From NCBI GenBank assembly GCA_000231825.2, contig JH720375.1, positions 110,096 to 174,095 on the forward strand: 64,000 nt of DNA, given 5' to 3'. Source of the DNA: Tetrahymena elliotti 4EA. Taxonomy: Eukaryota > Ciliophora > Oligohymenophorea > Hymenostomatida > Tetrahymenidae. The notes beneath the pieces are model-generated. The model ran no database searches and was not told where the DNA came from. It worked only from the letters and a program-made list of their open reading frames with translations. A program made the position numbers and the translations under genes. Shown piece after piece: positions 25,773 to 38,577 of this stretch (position 1 is its first letter; each line of letters starts with the position of its first letter).

Positions 25773-28700
25773 CAGTTTATTTTTGTTTCTTAAGTGAAGG
25801 ATGACCTAATAAGGTTTAGGATAATTACTAAAGGAATCAAACAGAGTGATAATAAATCTAAAATAGGGTTTAATCTAGAATTAATCAGTAAGAAAAATGT
25901 TTTATCTGACTGATTGCTTATGTTATTTTTTGTTTGTTTGTTTGTTTGTTTGTTTGTTTGTTAGTTGATAGATTGATGTTGATAATATAAAATGAAAGTT
26001 AAGGAGAAATTAATGATTTAAATTTCTTTAGAGAGGAAGTAATATTATAGTTTTATCAAGGAAACGATATGGATCTATCGATGTATCCCTCTTTTTGAGT
26101 GCGTATCTCTTTTCTAATTTCTTAGTTTTTATCTTTTTTTTGTTTTATTGTTTTTGTTTAATTTAATTATTGATTATTATTCACTGATAGATAGATAATT
26201 CTTCCTTCTACTTTTAATACTTCTAGTTTAGTAATTATTATTACTTATCTATCTTCTACATAGTAGGAAATTTTAATAAATTTTATAGTAGGAGTATCAA
26301 ATAGAATCTATCTATCTTTATTTCTAATTTTATTTGTTTGATAATCTTGTTTTGATGAATCTTCCTTCTATTTTACTTTATTATTTATTCAATAAATGAA
26401 TTTTGCTATTACATATATTTCATTTTTTCTTCCTTATTAATAATACATCTAATTCTCTTCTTGCTCCAATCTCTTCAAACTGCAAAAAACTAATAGTTTT
26501 GGTTCTGATTCCATCAATCAGTGTTTATTTTTATAAATATGCAATCTGAGAATGAATGACCACTTATTATTATAAAAAAAGGATATTAAAGCTATCTAAA
26601 AACCTCAAAAATTTAATTTTACGAAAAGAACGTTTTCAATCAATAATGTATTTATTTTTTTAAACTTAAAAATGTTAAATATTACTAAAATTATTAAACA
26701 ATGAGAACAAAGAAACTTCTTAATCTAGAAAACCATGCTTTAAGTATTGTTATTTGATATAGCTTTATCAATTAGTAAATAAAATTAATATTTTTTAGTG
26801 GTTTTTGTTTTCAGATTTAAATATCAAATATGGTATCTATTGAAAGTAAATCATTTAATTTATCTTTGTAGAATTTTTATAATAAAGTTTAAAAAGGTTT
26901 TAACAAATATTCAATCGGTAAGCTGTATATGTTTTGTATTTTACATTAGGATTTTCTTTGTTAGGATAGAAAGCAAATCATATTTAAAAATTAATCTTTT
27001 GTAATTAGATAATGTCATAAAATTAATTTCAGATTTTAGATTTTTATTTATTAAAGGCTGAAATAACTTTTCCGTTTATATCTTTGATTAAATTTTCTCA
27101 CAATATCTAAAAACCAGCTCTCATCTAAAACAAAATTAAAAAATTGTTTTGGTCATCTGGGCTCTTTTCGAGAAGTAAATTTATTTAATAATATAATTCC
27201 TGATAACCAACCTATCATCACTAAATTAATTAATTTATAAAATAATGATACATTCTATTAATATCCCATAACAATAAATTATAAATTTTTTTACATAATA
27301 TTTCTATAAACTAAAAAAGTTAAGAATATTTCTTATGATATGATTAGAATCTTTATTCCTATTAAAAAAAATAATTACACAACATAAATATTCTAAATAT
27401 TTTTTAGGATTTTACCAAGTATATTAATTCTCAAAAAATATTCAGTTTCTGTTATTAAATTAAAAAAAAATTACTTGCTCCAACTTAAATTTTCTAATAT
27501 CAGTAAAATATTGTAAATACTAAAATAGAATGAATCTATTGTTTCAACTTTTGAATGAACAAATTTGTTGCAGAAAACAATCTATTTTTTTTATAAATAA
27601 CAACGCTAATAAATTCACAAAAGTGAGTTTTCAACAATTATTTGATTATTTAATATACATACAATTTCAAAAATAAAGATTCTCTTTTTATTTTATTTTT
27701 CTGAGTTAAAGTTATAGATTCCTTCAATCAATTATTAAGAAAAAAACAAAAATTATAAATTTTAATCACTTTGATTTTTCTTTTTTCACTCCTATTTAGA
27801 TTTTTTTAAAATTTTTCATAAATGCAAGACAAAAATTGAAGATTTTGTAAAACTCGTATTGAAGAATAAATTCATAAAGAATGCAATCTATTATTTTACT
27901 AATAGAAAATTTAATTGAATATTTTTATTAAAAATTAAATGGAAAATACATAAAATGTAATTATTTTTAAAGGTTATAATTTCTTAAAAATACAAAATTA
28001 TTTTGCTTTTCTTTAAAAAAAAAATAGTTTTTAGAAAAAACACAAGTGAGATGTACAATTTTATAGGATTGCTTTCTTTTAAATATTAATTCCTTTCTTA
28101 TGTTGAAAAACTTAACATTTTAGCAAGGTGGAGTTAAGATAAATAAAAAGCATGCAGTAATATAACTAGGCTGAATAAAAATTTATTTAAAAATTCTTCT
28201 TTATAAAAAAATGAAAGATAATCTCTCAAAGAAATTGAAAACAATTATTTTAAAAAGTTCTTAATTTTTTTCTTTTTAATCGTAAAAATAAAATTGATAT
28301 TTTATTAAATAAAATATTTTCTTTTAAATATTTTTTTATTGAAAATCAAAGTTAGAGGATTGATTATAAAACAATATATAAATAAAAATAAGCAATTTAA
28401 AAAGCTATTTAATAAATTATCAAGGATATTTTTTTATTATTTTAAATATTTAATTTAACTAAAATAAATAGGTATTTTATTATCAAAAAAGAGATAAAGG
28501 AATATTTAAGTAAAATGATTATGAAGTTAAAAGAAAGAGAGGGTGTTTTTGTAGAAGAATATTATAATTAGTAAAAAGATGTTGCAAAATATAAAAATAT
28601 TTTGAATAAATATAAGTGAATAGAAAACTATTTTATGTTATTATAAATAAGTAGATGATTATTATATTTTTAAATATATTATTTTAATTTAAGAATTAAT

Positions 28701-28802
28701 TAATTAGTTTGTTTGCTTGTTTATCATATTTGATAGTTTTTTACTTTTTAACTTTGTTATTTTATTATTATTTATTGTCTTCATTCTTCTTAATTTGTTT
28801 TA
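25773..28802. other. 3-kb intergenic region with pyrimidine-rich 5' flank
   Basis: This is the longest gene-free stretch in the window, between the MYB start and the atypical E2F end. The part next to MYB (about 25.9-26.5 kb) is T-rich on the plus strand with a TTTG repeat and scattered GATAGA/TCTATC words; the rest is about 85-90% A+T. I found no exon, tRNA-like or repeated structure in it. A non-coding RNA cannot be excluded by eye. Confidence 0.45.
25929..25962. repeat. (TTTG)n microsatellite
   Basis: About 8.5 perfect copies of TTTG, roughly 160 bases upstream of the MYB start codon on the opposite strand. It is therefore in its promoter or 5' UTR and may be length-variable. Confidence 0.95.
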
Positions 28803-31800
28803 TCAGAAATAATGCTCAAGGACTCTTATGTTTTATATGTTGTTAATCTAGTTTATTTTTAATTCTTTGAGCTTATTAAATATTTAATTATTTTGGTTAA
28901 GACTGTTTTAAAGAGTATTGTTATTCATTAAGAGGTTTTAATTTTTTAATAATTGCTAAGTTTAAATTAAAGTATTGAAATTTATTTAACAATCACTTGA
29001 GCTAGATTTCTTTAATTCTGTTAAATCCATGTCACTTTGCTTATTATCTGATCCTTATAAAGAGTTATTTTCATAAGTTAATTTTCTAATTTTCTTAAAT
29101 GAAGAAGAAGCTACTTATTATTGCTATTATTATTAGACCCCAAGTAAGTTATTGAAAATTTATTATTTATTGTTGTTCATATTAGTTCTGTCACTGAATG
29201 GGTTGGAATAGATTTGATTTGATTATTACTAAATTATATTTTAAAATATAGATTAATTATTGTTCATGTTATTGTTATTATTAGAAGAAGATAAACAAGC
29301 AGAAAAGCTTCTCTTGCAGGTAGGTGGAGTAGGAGTAATATCTTCACTTTCATCTAACTTAGGTTAGATAATTGTTAATGTGCGCTTCAATATAGGAGTT
29401 TTTAAGCTACTTGTATTTTATGAGTTGAAGCCTTAGTTCAAACCTTTTTCACCAGAAAGAGGAATATTTTCATCATTTATAATTTATTTTTGTTTCTTAG
29501 CTGTGGTAAATTCACTCAAGTTAGTTGTGCTCTTTTATGATGATTATTAGATGCATTTATAAGTGCTGTTGATTTTTGTATTTGAAGACATTTAATTTGA
29601 TAATAAGAAATTATTTTAATTAATAGAGTTGTTGTTTGTTTTAATAGTTTTTTCTGGTGATTCTAAAAATTATTATTATTCAGCAATTTAAATATCTTCA
29701 ATTTATTATTTGTTTTATGTGTTATTTACATTTTTGCTAACTAAATTAGTAATAACGTTTTACAAGCACTTAAGCATCAAGTTTCCTAACAAGTTGTTGT
29801 TAGGTTATTGTTATTATTGTCCTTCTTGCTAAATTTAATTATTATTGTTGTTGATGTTACTAATCAAGCTATTAAGGTTATTTAGTAAATTTTGCTAGAT
29901 AGGGCGAGATAAAATTTATAATTAAGATAATAAAGATGCAGGGGTGTTGGTTTAATTGTTTTGAAGAGGAATTTCTTGATTTTAGTTTTTAATGTTCTTT
30001 TGAATTGTTTGTAAAATTTATGAGAAATTATTTGAAATATTTGTTGAGGTTTCTAAATTTTTATTTTATGAATTTTCTAATAAACTTGTTTATTGTTGCT
30101 TTTAGCTTTATTCAAGTAGAAGTCTCTCCTTTTCTCTTTATTCTTTGAGTTGTTGTTAAATAATAAATGACTTTTTGAGTTATAACTTTTATTAACCATT
30201 TTAAGATTCAACTTTATTTGTGCTTTTATCATTTGAGAATCTCTTCTTGCTAAGCTTAGGTTCTCCTAAACTATTCTATTAGCTTAATTATTGAGATTGG
30301 TTGAAGCTTTCTTCATCGCAGTTTTATTCTTCTTCTCCAGTTTTCTTCTCTCTCATGATTTTGTAAGCAAATGAATCCAATCCTACTATACCAATCCATT
30401 CGAATGCTGGCTTCTTAGTTTCAATTAAAGATGTTTTTTTGATTAAACCTAAGCTCTTAAAAACATTGGCTATATCATAGAGTCTTCTAATCTATTTTTG
30501 AAAAAGAGGGTTTAATATAAGATATTATTGCTATGAAAAATAAGTTCTACTTTTGTTTTAATTTTGTGATCATCAATTTGCTTAGATGAAAGCTTTCTGG
30601 CAGCTTCTTCAAGAGTCATGGTAGCCTTCCAGTGAAGGAATAGCTTAAGAAAACCAATTGAAAGCATTTCAAGAGACTTTTCTCTTTTTTATGGTTCTTA
30701 AGTAAGTTCTTACTCTTCTTTTTTCGTTAAGGATTTTTGGTCGAACTATTTGAAATTTAAAAAGGAAATTTTAATTTCGAATTTATCTATTAAATTCTGA
30801 AATTGAAAAAAACACCAAATGAACTGAATTAATAGATAGTTAATAAATTAATTCGTTTCAAATTATGAAAAATTGCGCAATTATTTCAAAATTTTATAAA
30901 AACAAATTTCTAAAGATTTCAAAAGATCTTTTAAAAATTTTGAATTTTAATTCTATCATAAACTCTAAAAAATTCTTAAAAAAATCAAAATTAATCTTTA
31001 CTTGAGTGATTGTTTCATAAATCTTTTGGAAGCCATTCCATTTATAGTTGTTTTTTCCTTTGCGGGAGACTAGCTTTAAGCTTTCAAGGATATTGATAAT
31101 ATCATAAATTCTTCTTCTTTCAACACCTATTTTAATGCAATGTTAAGTAAAAGAAACTTTATTAATTAAAAATTACCTAATTAGTTAGTAATTTTATCAA
31201 GACTTAGCATTGATTCTTCTTTGTCTAAGAAGAGAGATAAGAATTTCTTAGATAGCTCTTCTAAGCTCTTTTCTCTACGACTATAATTTAATATTTCTCT
31301 CTTAATTATTTAAGAACCATCAGTATTTGAAGCTAATTTATTAGAACCAATCTAGTTTTTCTTTTTAGACAATATGCCACTTTATTGATCTGCAAGAATG
31401 CTATTATTTAAAAGAAAAGTATTGGTTAAGATATTATTAACAAGAAAAAAAATATCTTATTTATTATCCACTGAAAATAAATTCCCGGATTTTCTTAATT
31501 TCAAAAAAAAAAAAAAAGAAATCCTTAGGAATTGATAATTTAAAGAATTGATTTGATTTTGCATGATTTATATATTAAAGCTCCCAACGCCCTAACTTCT
31601 TTGTAAAGTAAATGAGATTTACCTAACTTAACTTCTGTGCACTAATTAGAAAATGCTTCTTTTCTTTAAGTTAATTTTACTCAAAATGATTTAGTGAGTT
31701 TTTTTGATCAAGTCTTATGCTTCTTGTTGTTCTTCTTCCAAATTTGTTTCATCATCAACAAGATAATCTTTCTCTTGAATATCTTAGTTAGATTCTTGGT

Positions 31801-32066
31801 AGTTTTCGTTTTCTTCTTGTTAGGCTTGACCTTCTTCATCACCTTATTCTTCAGATTCTACATCAAAGCTTGAAAAACTTTTGAAAGAATCAATATCGTC
31901 TTGTTGATTGTAATCATCTTCTACAACTATGTTATCGAGTGAGTCTTTTTAGAATAACGCGCCAATAAAATATTGTTAGGAAATGCATTTTATTTATTTA
32001 TTTATAAAAATTACCTTGTTCACAGGAAACAGCAAAGGAATCTGAGTTTTTTTAATATTGGGACAT
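28803..32066 (-). CDS. Atypical E2F (E2F7/8-like) with two DNA-binding domains
   Basis: Six exons (32066-32015, 31944-31623, 31400-31177, 31126-31002, 30745-30551, 30491-28803; introns 70, 222, 50, 256 and 59 nt) give 868 aa. Two winged-helix E2F DNA-binding domains lie in tandem. The first (about 165-238) runs [35 protein letters not shown], then KNNYKWNGF. The second (about 262-350) runs [34 protein letters not shown], then [13 protein letters not shown]. Both hold the RRxYDI core that contacts DNA. Two DBDs with no dimerisation leucine zipper or pocket-protein motif is the layout of E2F7/E2F8 and plant DEL proteins, which act without DP as cell-cycle regulators, mostly repressors. The N-terminus is acidic and the long tail is Gln/Asn-rich. 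It is tandem with the MYB gene on the same strand. Confidence 0.92.
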
Positions 32067-34464
32067 TTTTATGGAATTTATAGAGGTTTGAGTATAATGA
32101 ATAATTAATATTTGTAATTGTTAAAGACTGGCTTTGTTTGAAGTTTGGCTGTAAGATACTTTATGCCTTGTTGATTGCTTTTGTATTATCTATCAAAAAC
32201 AAATGAAAAAACAATTAAAGAGTTGTTTGTTGCTTTTTTGTTTTTTATTTATTTTATTTTGCGCTTTTTAGTGATAATAAAAAATAATAAAAATGCAGAG
32301 TTTAATTTAGAATGTTATTAATCAGTCTTGCCAAGATTCTGAAAAACCTTAATTGATTTCAAGATTGAAAGTATTTTCACAAACAAACAATCAAACAAAA
32401 TCTTAATATTTTAAATTTCAAATTTTCAAATATATGTGAAAAACTAAAAAATCAAAATGTTCATGAATTTCTTCTGTTTATAACATATTCAAAATTAATT
32501 TATCAATTATTTTGCAAACAATATCATTCAATTTTCTCTGATTTTTTTTACTTTAATTAATCTATCTACCTTTGGAACAGCATTTTAACGGAAAACTAGT
32601 ATTTTATTCAAAATAAGTATTCTAAACATAGATTTTTATTTTAAATAACATTTATTTTTTCTAATTTAGACTTTTTCGGCATTTTAAATTCTTACTGTTT
32701 ACCAATACCATTTACATTTTCATTTTATAAAAATAGTAATACCTTCAAAAAAAATAATCGAAATAGGAGTGCTAATTTACATTTTAAATTTGAATTTCAA
32801 ACAATTCATTATCTATTTACCCAAAAATCAGAATATTAAAATATCTAAAATATATTGTGGTAATTTATTAACTTTATAACTTAAAATTTTAAAAAGGCAT
32901 TTAATAATTAATCATATTACCATTTTATTTTCATAAAATTAATTAAATTTGAATTCTTCCCTCTCCTCTTTTATTGTCTGTCATATTTGAAATTTTAATC
33001 TGATTTTTAAACACTTCTTATAGAAAAAATAATTTCATTTCTCTAAATAGAAGAGAAAAATATTTTTATTTTGAATTTTATTGAATTATCATATAAAAAA
33101 AGATTGCAAATCTATTATCGTTCATTATCATAGAAAGGTAGCTTAATTTTTTTTATAATTGGACTTCATTCTTTTTAAATAATGTTATTAACTTTGTGAA
33201 ATTCAGTCAACTATTAGCAAATTATAATCATTTTTATCTAAAAAATGCAATTTTAATATATCTTTATAATAATGAATCAGGCAAGTAATGGTTTATATAT
33301 ATATTCTTTCAAATCATTTGATTTCAATCTACAAAAACACACTTTTTACTTTTGCTAATAAAATTAAATATTTTTAACTACATGTTTTATAATTATTTTT
33401 AAATTTAGAGGATCTTATTACTTTTAATTTTGTATTTTTTGATAATATTAATAAATTGTTATGAAATAAAAAGTGTAAGAAATATTAAACCGTAAAAAAA
33501 GATTCTTTTTTTGTATTTTTAATTCAAATATTTTGAATATTAACTAAATTTTGAATTGATAATAACCTAATATTTTCACTCATTCAAATTATGAATAGCT
33601 AATATATTTTAGCTATTTCAGTTATCATTTTTCTCAAGTAGATTAGAAAATCTAATACTTTTTTTAATTTTTAATGCTTATTTTAAAAAGTTGTTTCATA
33701 ATTTATAAAAAAACTCTTCTTTCAAAAATGCATTTAACTAATGTTATTAAAATGATTATTAAAATCTATTTTTCTAAATTACTTAAAATTTTATTTTTAG
33801 TATTTAAAATAATAATTTTCATAAGTTTATTATTTATTTTAAAAGATTAAACTTTTACTATGAATTTTAAAAGAAAAGCTAAATATATGCAATATTTATT
33901 ATTTAAGTAACATAAAGAATTTATTAAATATTATTTATTTGTTGAGTGATTGGAATATTTTATGCCAAAATTAATTTATGTTTGATAACCATATTGTATC
34001 ATTTAAAATTTAAATAATTTTATTTAATTTATAAAGAAATCAAATATTACTTAATTTTACTTGATTTAGCAAATTTAAATTATTTTATTATTTGAATAAG
34101 AAAATAATTCAAGATTGCAAAAAATCTTGATTAAAATAAAAGAATTTTCTTGAAAGTATTTTACTTTAATTTAATAATTAATTTGAAATAATTAAAATAT
34201 TTTGTAAAAATTAAATACTATTTGAATCCTTCTTATTAACTTGTTATTTATTATAAGGAAATTTAATAATATATGAAATGAGATCTCTTAATGGTGATCA
34301 TCTTTATAATTGTTTGCATTTTTTTAATAATTTAATTAACAAAGATATAGTTGCTTATAGATATAATTGAAGAGAACTATTGATAGCTAGTTATTTAGAT
34401 TAAGGTAGAAAGATAATTACAAAATTAAGTGAAATCAAAGATATTAATTAGTATAATTAAAGGA
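32067..34464. other. Divergent intergenic region, AT-rich; no gene seen
   Basis: About 2.4 kb between the 5' ends of the atypical E2F gene (minus) and the mS41 gene (plus). Very AT-rich throughout, including long homopolymer runs. No supported coding sequence. The E2F promoter should lie just right of 32066. Confidence 0.5.
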
Positions 34465-35311
34465 ATGATTAGATCTCTAGTTTAAGTAGCCAAGAAATCA
34501 GATATTTAGTCACTTGTTTTTACACAAGTTTACTTCAAAACTCAATATATCAGATAACCCAAATTAAAATTTAGAACTTGCGTTCCCATATATCCCCCTC
34601 CTGGTTTAAATTTAGAAATTCCAGGTAAATTTGATCTTCATATATTACAATTAAGATAGATTTCTAGAAAGTTTAAATTTATGAGTTCAATTTAAAGTTG
34701 CAGAAATTATTTCTTATTTCGTTTATTTACAATTATTTTTTCAAGTCATAATTTTTTATTTTTATTGGACATAAAAGAAATAATAGGATAATTATATTTA
34801 GAAATTATTAAAATTGTTTTTATTTATTATTTATATTGATTTGTATTTATAATTAGATTGGGATAAGGAACTTTTCTTAAAGAGAATTGGAGGCGGTACT
34901 TCTGAATATGCTGATAAATTTGAAACTTTATAGGAAATCTTTACTTGCACATCTGTAATTAAATAAAAATATCTTTTTAAAATAGATTTACAATATGGAT
35001 TTTTGTTTTTAGTGAATTTTTTAAGAGAATTGTATTAAAAAGCTATAAATAAATTATAAGTGATTTTGCAAAGAAAAACTTAAAGATAAATATTTATTTG
35101 TAGCTAGAGTTCAAATGAATATTCTATGAGAACTAATTTTAAATAGAAATTTAATTTTTTGTGTTTAAATTAAAAGAAATAAATGGCTGAAAAAGGAGTT
35201 CCACCAAAAGCTAGAAAATATATCTTAAGTATGAAGGAATAACTTAGAAGAGGTATTGTTACATTTGAGTATTTGAGTAGAAGAACTTGCCTTGAATAGT
35301 TAAAAGATTGA
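34465..35311 (+). CDS. mS41: Mitochondrial small-subunit ribosomal protein mS41
   Basis: Exons 34465-34624, 34857-34954 and 35177-35311, introns 232 and 222 nt, giving 130 aa. The core matches the mS41/FYV4 SAM-like (IGR motif) domain: a proline-rich lead (VPIYPPPGL), then IPDWDKELFLKRIGGGTSEY, ADKFETLQEIF, and MAEKGVPPKARKYILSMKEQ followed by LRRGIVTFEYL. In the family the pattern is IPD..TFL.KIGR, then KFE.W..LF, then LK.KGIP.R.RRYIL. mS41 is a component of the mitoribosomal small subunit. The N-terminus MIRSLVQVAKKS is basic and amphipathic, fitting a mitochondrial targeting sequence. Introns were placed by phase and by the family match; without splicing the frame between 34857 and 35311 also stays open, which would insert about 74 residues into the conserved core. 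Confidence 0.85.
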
Positions 35312-36996
35312 ATTGAATAATTAGAATTCTTTAAAAATTTATTTAAAAAGCTTTTAAAACCAATCCAAAATAATTTCTTTTTAGTTAGCTCTTCTTCTAT
35401 CTATACTCTATATGTTATTAATAACATTAGATAAATCTACTTTGTTTTTTGTATATTTTATTCATATGTATTGTTTTTTTAATATCATTTAACAAAATAG
35501 CCTATATTTAGATCAATGCTTTCTATGTTTAAAAAAAAACATTATATAAATTTACTTTTTTTTTCTATTTTCTAATTATACCCATAATTTTTTAAAAAAA
35601 TTAACTAAATGCCTTATATCTAGTTATTTCTCCTTCTTTCTTATTCTATGCTACATATATTTTTGTAACATAAAGATAAATTTACTTTGTTTTTTCTTTT
35701 TTCTATTCTCATGGACTTTTTTTAATATCATTTAAACACTATGAAAAAACTACTTGTATATATTAATTTTGTTTATTTTCATATAATTTTGAAGAATTCT
35801 AGTATATAGATTATATTTATAAAATCAAATTTTAATAGTTAAGTAGTTTTTTTTCTTTTTTTATGATTGTCATCAAATTCTAAAAGGGAAAATCATATTT
35901 CAATTTGTGAATTTACATTTTAAAATAATAAATAAAGTAAATTTATTACTTCTTGGAATATGAAACATAGAAAGTTATAGTGAAAAGAAATCTCCATGAT
36001 AAGAGAAATACTTAACAAGAAAGAAGTATCTCTATTAAATAAAATCTTTAGTTTTTATCTCTTATAAAAAATAATTTAATGTCTTGAATATAGTTTAAAA
36101 AGCGAGAATATCTTTAAATTTAAGAATTTTTTGAACCACTATTGAAGTCTGTAGCCATAGCAGGCTTTTTTGGCTCCTAAATTTATATGCTTACAATTTA
36201 AGGAATAAGTTAAATCTTATTCAATCAAAAATGAATAATTTTATAATAGAGCTGATTAATAATTATGATTTATTCATCCAAATCAGTTTTCTAAAATAAC
36301 AAAGAGGTACTATCCTAACCCTAAAATGAGAATAAAGCTATTTATTTATAAATCTATTATACTTAAATTTACAAAATTAAAATACATATTTAATAATTTG
36401 GATAAATTAGACCAAGTAAAATTTTATCTATTATTGATGTAATAAATCTTACCTATTTAATCTTACTAATTATAAAATCATATGATGGCTATAATATTTT
36501 CTAGTTAGTTATTCATATTAAAAAATGAAAAATTCTTATCATATTTCACTTATTATTTTTTTTTACTAAAATTTTAAATCAATTTTGATGTTTTTGATAA
36601 ATTTATATTTACTATTAAATCCAAACATTTCTAAGTAGAAATATGTAGAAATCATAACAATTATTATATTTTAAGAGTTTAAATATAAATGTGTATCAAT
36701 AAGTAATTATGATTTGTAAATTAAATTAGTAGATTATTCAATAAAAACTATCTTTAATTAAAAAAGAATTATTTATTGCAAATAGAAGTTTAATTCATTA
36801 AAATATAACCAACAAGTTAATTACACACATAAGTGTAATCATAATTCATAATTAATTATTAGGAAAAGAAATAGAACTAAATTTTCTTATTTTTTAAGAG
36901 GATCTAAATACAAATATTTAAGGATTTAAATAATTATTTTTTGTAAATAAATCTAAACAAATCTTTTAAAATTCTAAAATATAAAGCACTCTCAAA
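35312..36996. other. Intergenic, AT-rich, with a possible decayed carrier-gene fragment
   Basis: About 1.7 kb between two plus-strand genes. It is mostly featureless, but 36115-36178 resembles part of exon 3 of the SLC25 gene that follows (listed separately). It should contain the promoter of that gene. Confidence 0.45.
36115..36178 (+). pseudogene. Possible relic of an SLC25 carrier exon
   Basis: The DNA here can be aligned by eye with the start of exon 3 of the downstream carrier (37572 onward), best over the segment encoding A-G-F-F-G-S. It then diverges at once. No splice sites or further exons are visible. It could be a tandem-duplication remnant or chance similarity; the aligned stretch is short. 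Confidence 0.3.
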
Positions 36997-38368
36997 ATGT
37001 CTAATTAATAAAAGCAAAAGCCAGGAATTATGTCCACACTCTAACCTTTTTTGATAGGAGGAGTTTCAGGTATGTTCGCCACTCTATGTATATAGCCTAT
37101 TGATACAGTAAAAGTTAGAATTCAAATTCTATCTGAAGATGCTGGCAGGACTGGTTAAAAAGTTTCAGTAAATCCTATTACTGTAGCTAAATAGACCATA
37201 GCAAGTGATGGTGTTGCAGGATTATACAGAGGGTAAAAGATTAACTAAATGTTTATACTTTGTTTTTTTTTCCAAAATGCTTCATTTATTTATGAAGCTT
37301 TTAAGCCTTTAACCAAGAGCTTTTGGTGTAAGGAATAGTAGAATAGTTTAAATTATTTACATTATGAACAACATTTAGATTTAAAAATAAAAATTATTTC
37401 ATCAATATAGATTAGATTCTGCAATAATGAGATAGGCACTTTACGCAACTGTAAGACTTGGTTTATTCAGAACAATCTCAGATAAAATCAAAGAAGCAAA
37501 AAAAAGTAGAATTATTTTTTTCTATTTTAAATTTATTAATTAACGTTTTTTAAATTATTATTTCTAAATAGGAAATTTAACTATTTTAGAGAAGGCAGGA
37601 GCCTCTTTAACAGCAGGATTTTTTGGATCAATCATTGGTAACCCAGCTGATTTGGCTTTGGTAAGATTTTAGGCAGATACTCTTCTTCCCTAAGACTAAA
37701 GAAGAAACTACAAGCATGTTTTTGATGCTTTATTTAGAATAGTTAAAGAAGAAGGATTCTTTGCATTATGGAAAGGCTGCACACCAACTGTTTACAGAGC
37801 ACTTGTTATCAATCTTGGTATGCTTTCAACATTTGATGAAGTTAAAGAAAGATTAAATGCATATACAAATACTGTAGATACACTGCAAACTCGTGTCATG
37901 TATACAATAAATAATTGCATTATATATTAAATAAATATATTTGGTTTAAATTTGAATGCATTTTTTTAAATAAAATAGAGCTTCTGGTTGTTCAGGTATT
38001 ATAGCTTCTTTGATGTCCCTTCCAGTAGATAATGCAAAAACCAAAATATAAAGAATGAAGCCTGATTAAAATGGCAATTTACCATATTCAGGATTTGTAG
38101 ATTGCATGAGAAAGGTAAATTCTATTTTTGTAAACAATTCATATCAACAAAACCCTACTTATGTACGTACAAAAGAGTGCTCAAAGAGAAGGTATTTTAG
38201 GATTATGGGTAGGTCTACCTACTTTCATTACAAGAGTTGCTCCTCATATTATTTTGGTAAAATAATTTTAAAAAACACTAGAAAATATTAACCAAATTAA
38301 AAACTTATTAGACTTTACTAGCTTAGGATGCAATTACCATTTATGTAAATGCAAGAAAGTAGCATTGA
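36997..38368 (+). CDS. Mitochondrial carrier family (SLC25) protein, oxoglutarate/dicarboxylate-carrier-like
   Basis: Six exons (36997-37232, 37411-37505, 37572-37899, 37979-38114, 38176-38256, 38312-38368) give 310 aa, normal for the family. Three repeats each carry the PX(D/E)XX(K/R)X(K/R) signature: PIDTVKVRIQ, PADLALVRFQ and PVDNAKTKIQ. Each is followed by the second signature, for example GLYRGLDSAIMRQ, ALWKGCTPTVYRA and GLWVGLPTFITRVAPH. Such proteins have six membrane helices and exchange metabolites across the inner mitochondrial membrane. The segment YRGLDSAIMRQALYATVRLG is close to that of the 2-oxoglutarate/malate and uncoupling-protein subgroup, so a dicarboxylate substrate is likely but unproven. 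The gene is convergent with the lipase-like gene, with only 209 bases between the stop codons. Confidence 0.95.
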
Positions 38369-38577
38369 ATAAATTTTATTATACTATTATTGATATATTA
38401 TTTTTAAACAAATGTAATTTTTTATAATTTCATGCTTTAATTTTTAAACTAAAAATGTAAAAATTTTCAATTTTTTGATAAACTTTAATAAACAAAATAA
38501 AAAAATTTTAATTTAATATTCATTTTACTATAATTGATTTTTTGTTGAATTAATATTTTTATAATAATAAATTAAGT

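Noticed and set aside
25929..25962. TTTG repeat as a telomere or CRISPR-like array
   Set aside because: Tetrahymena-type telomeres are GGGGTT repeats, and there are no spacers; it is a simple microsatellite.
26798..27004. Short plus-strand frame in the MYB-E2F gap
   Set aside because: Composition is that of the surrounding AT-rich DNA; frames of this length are expected by chance.
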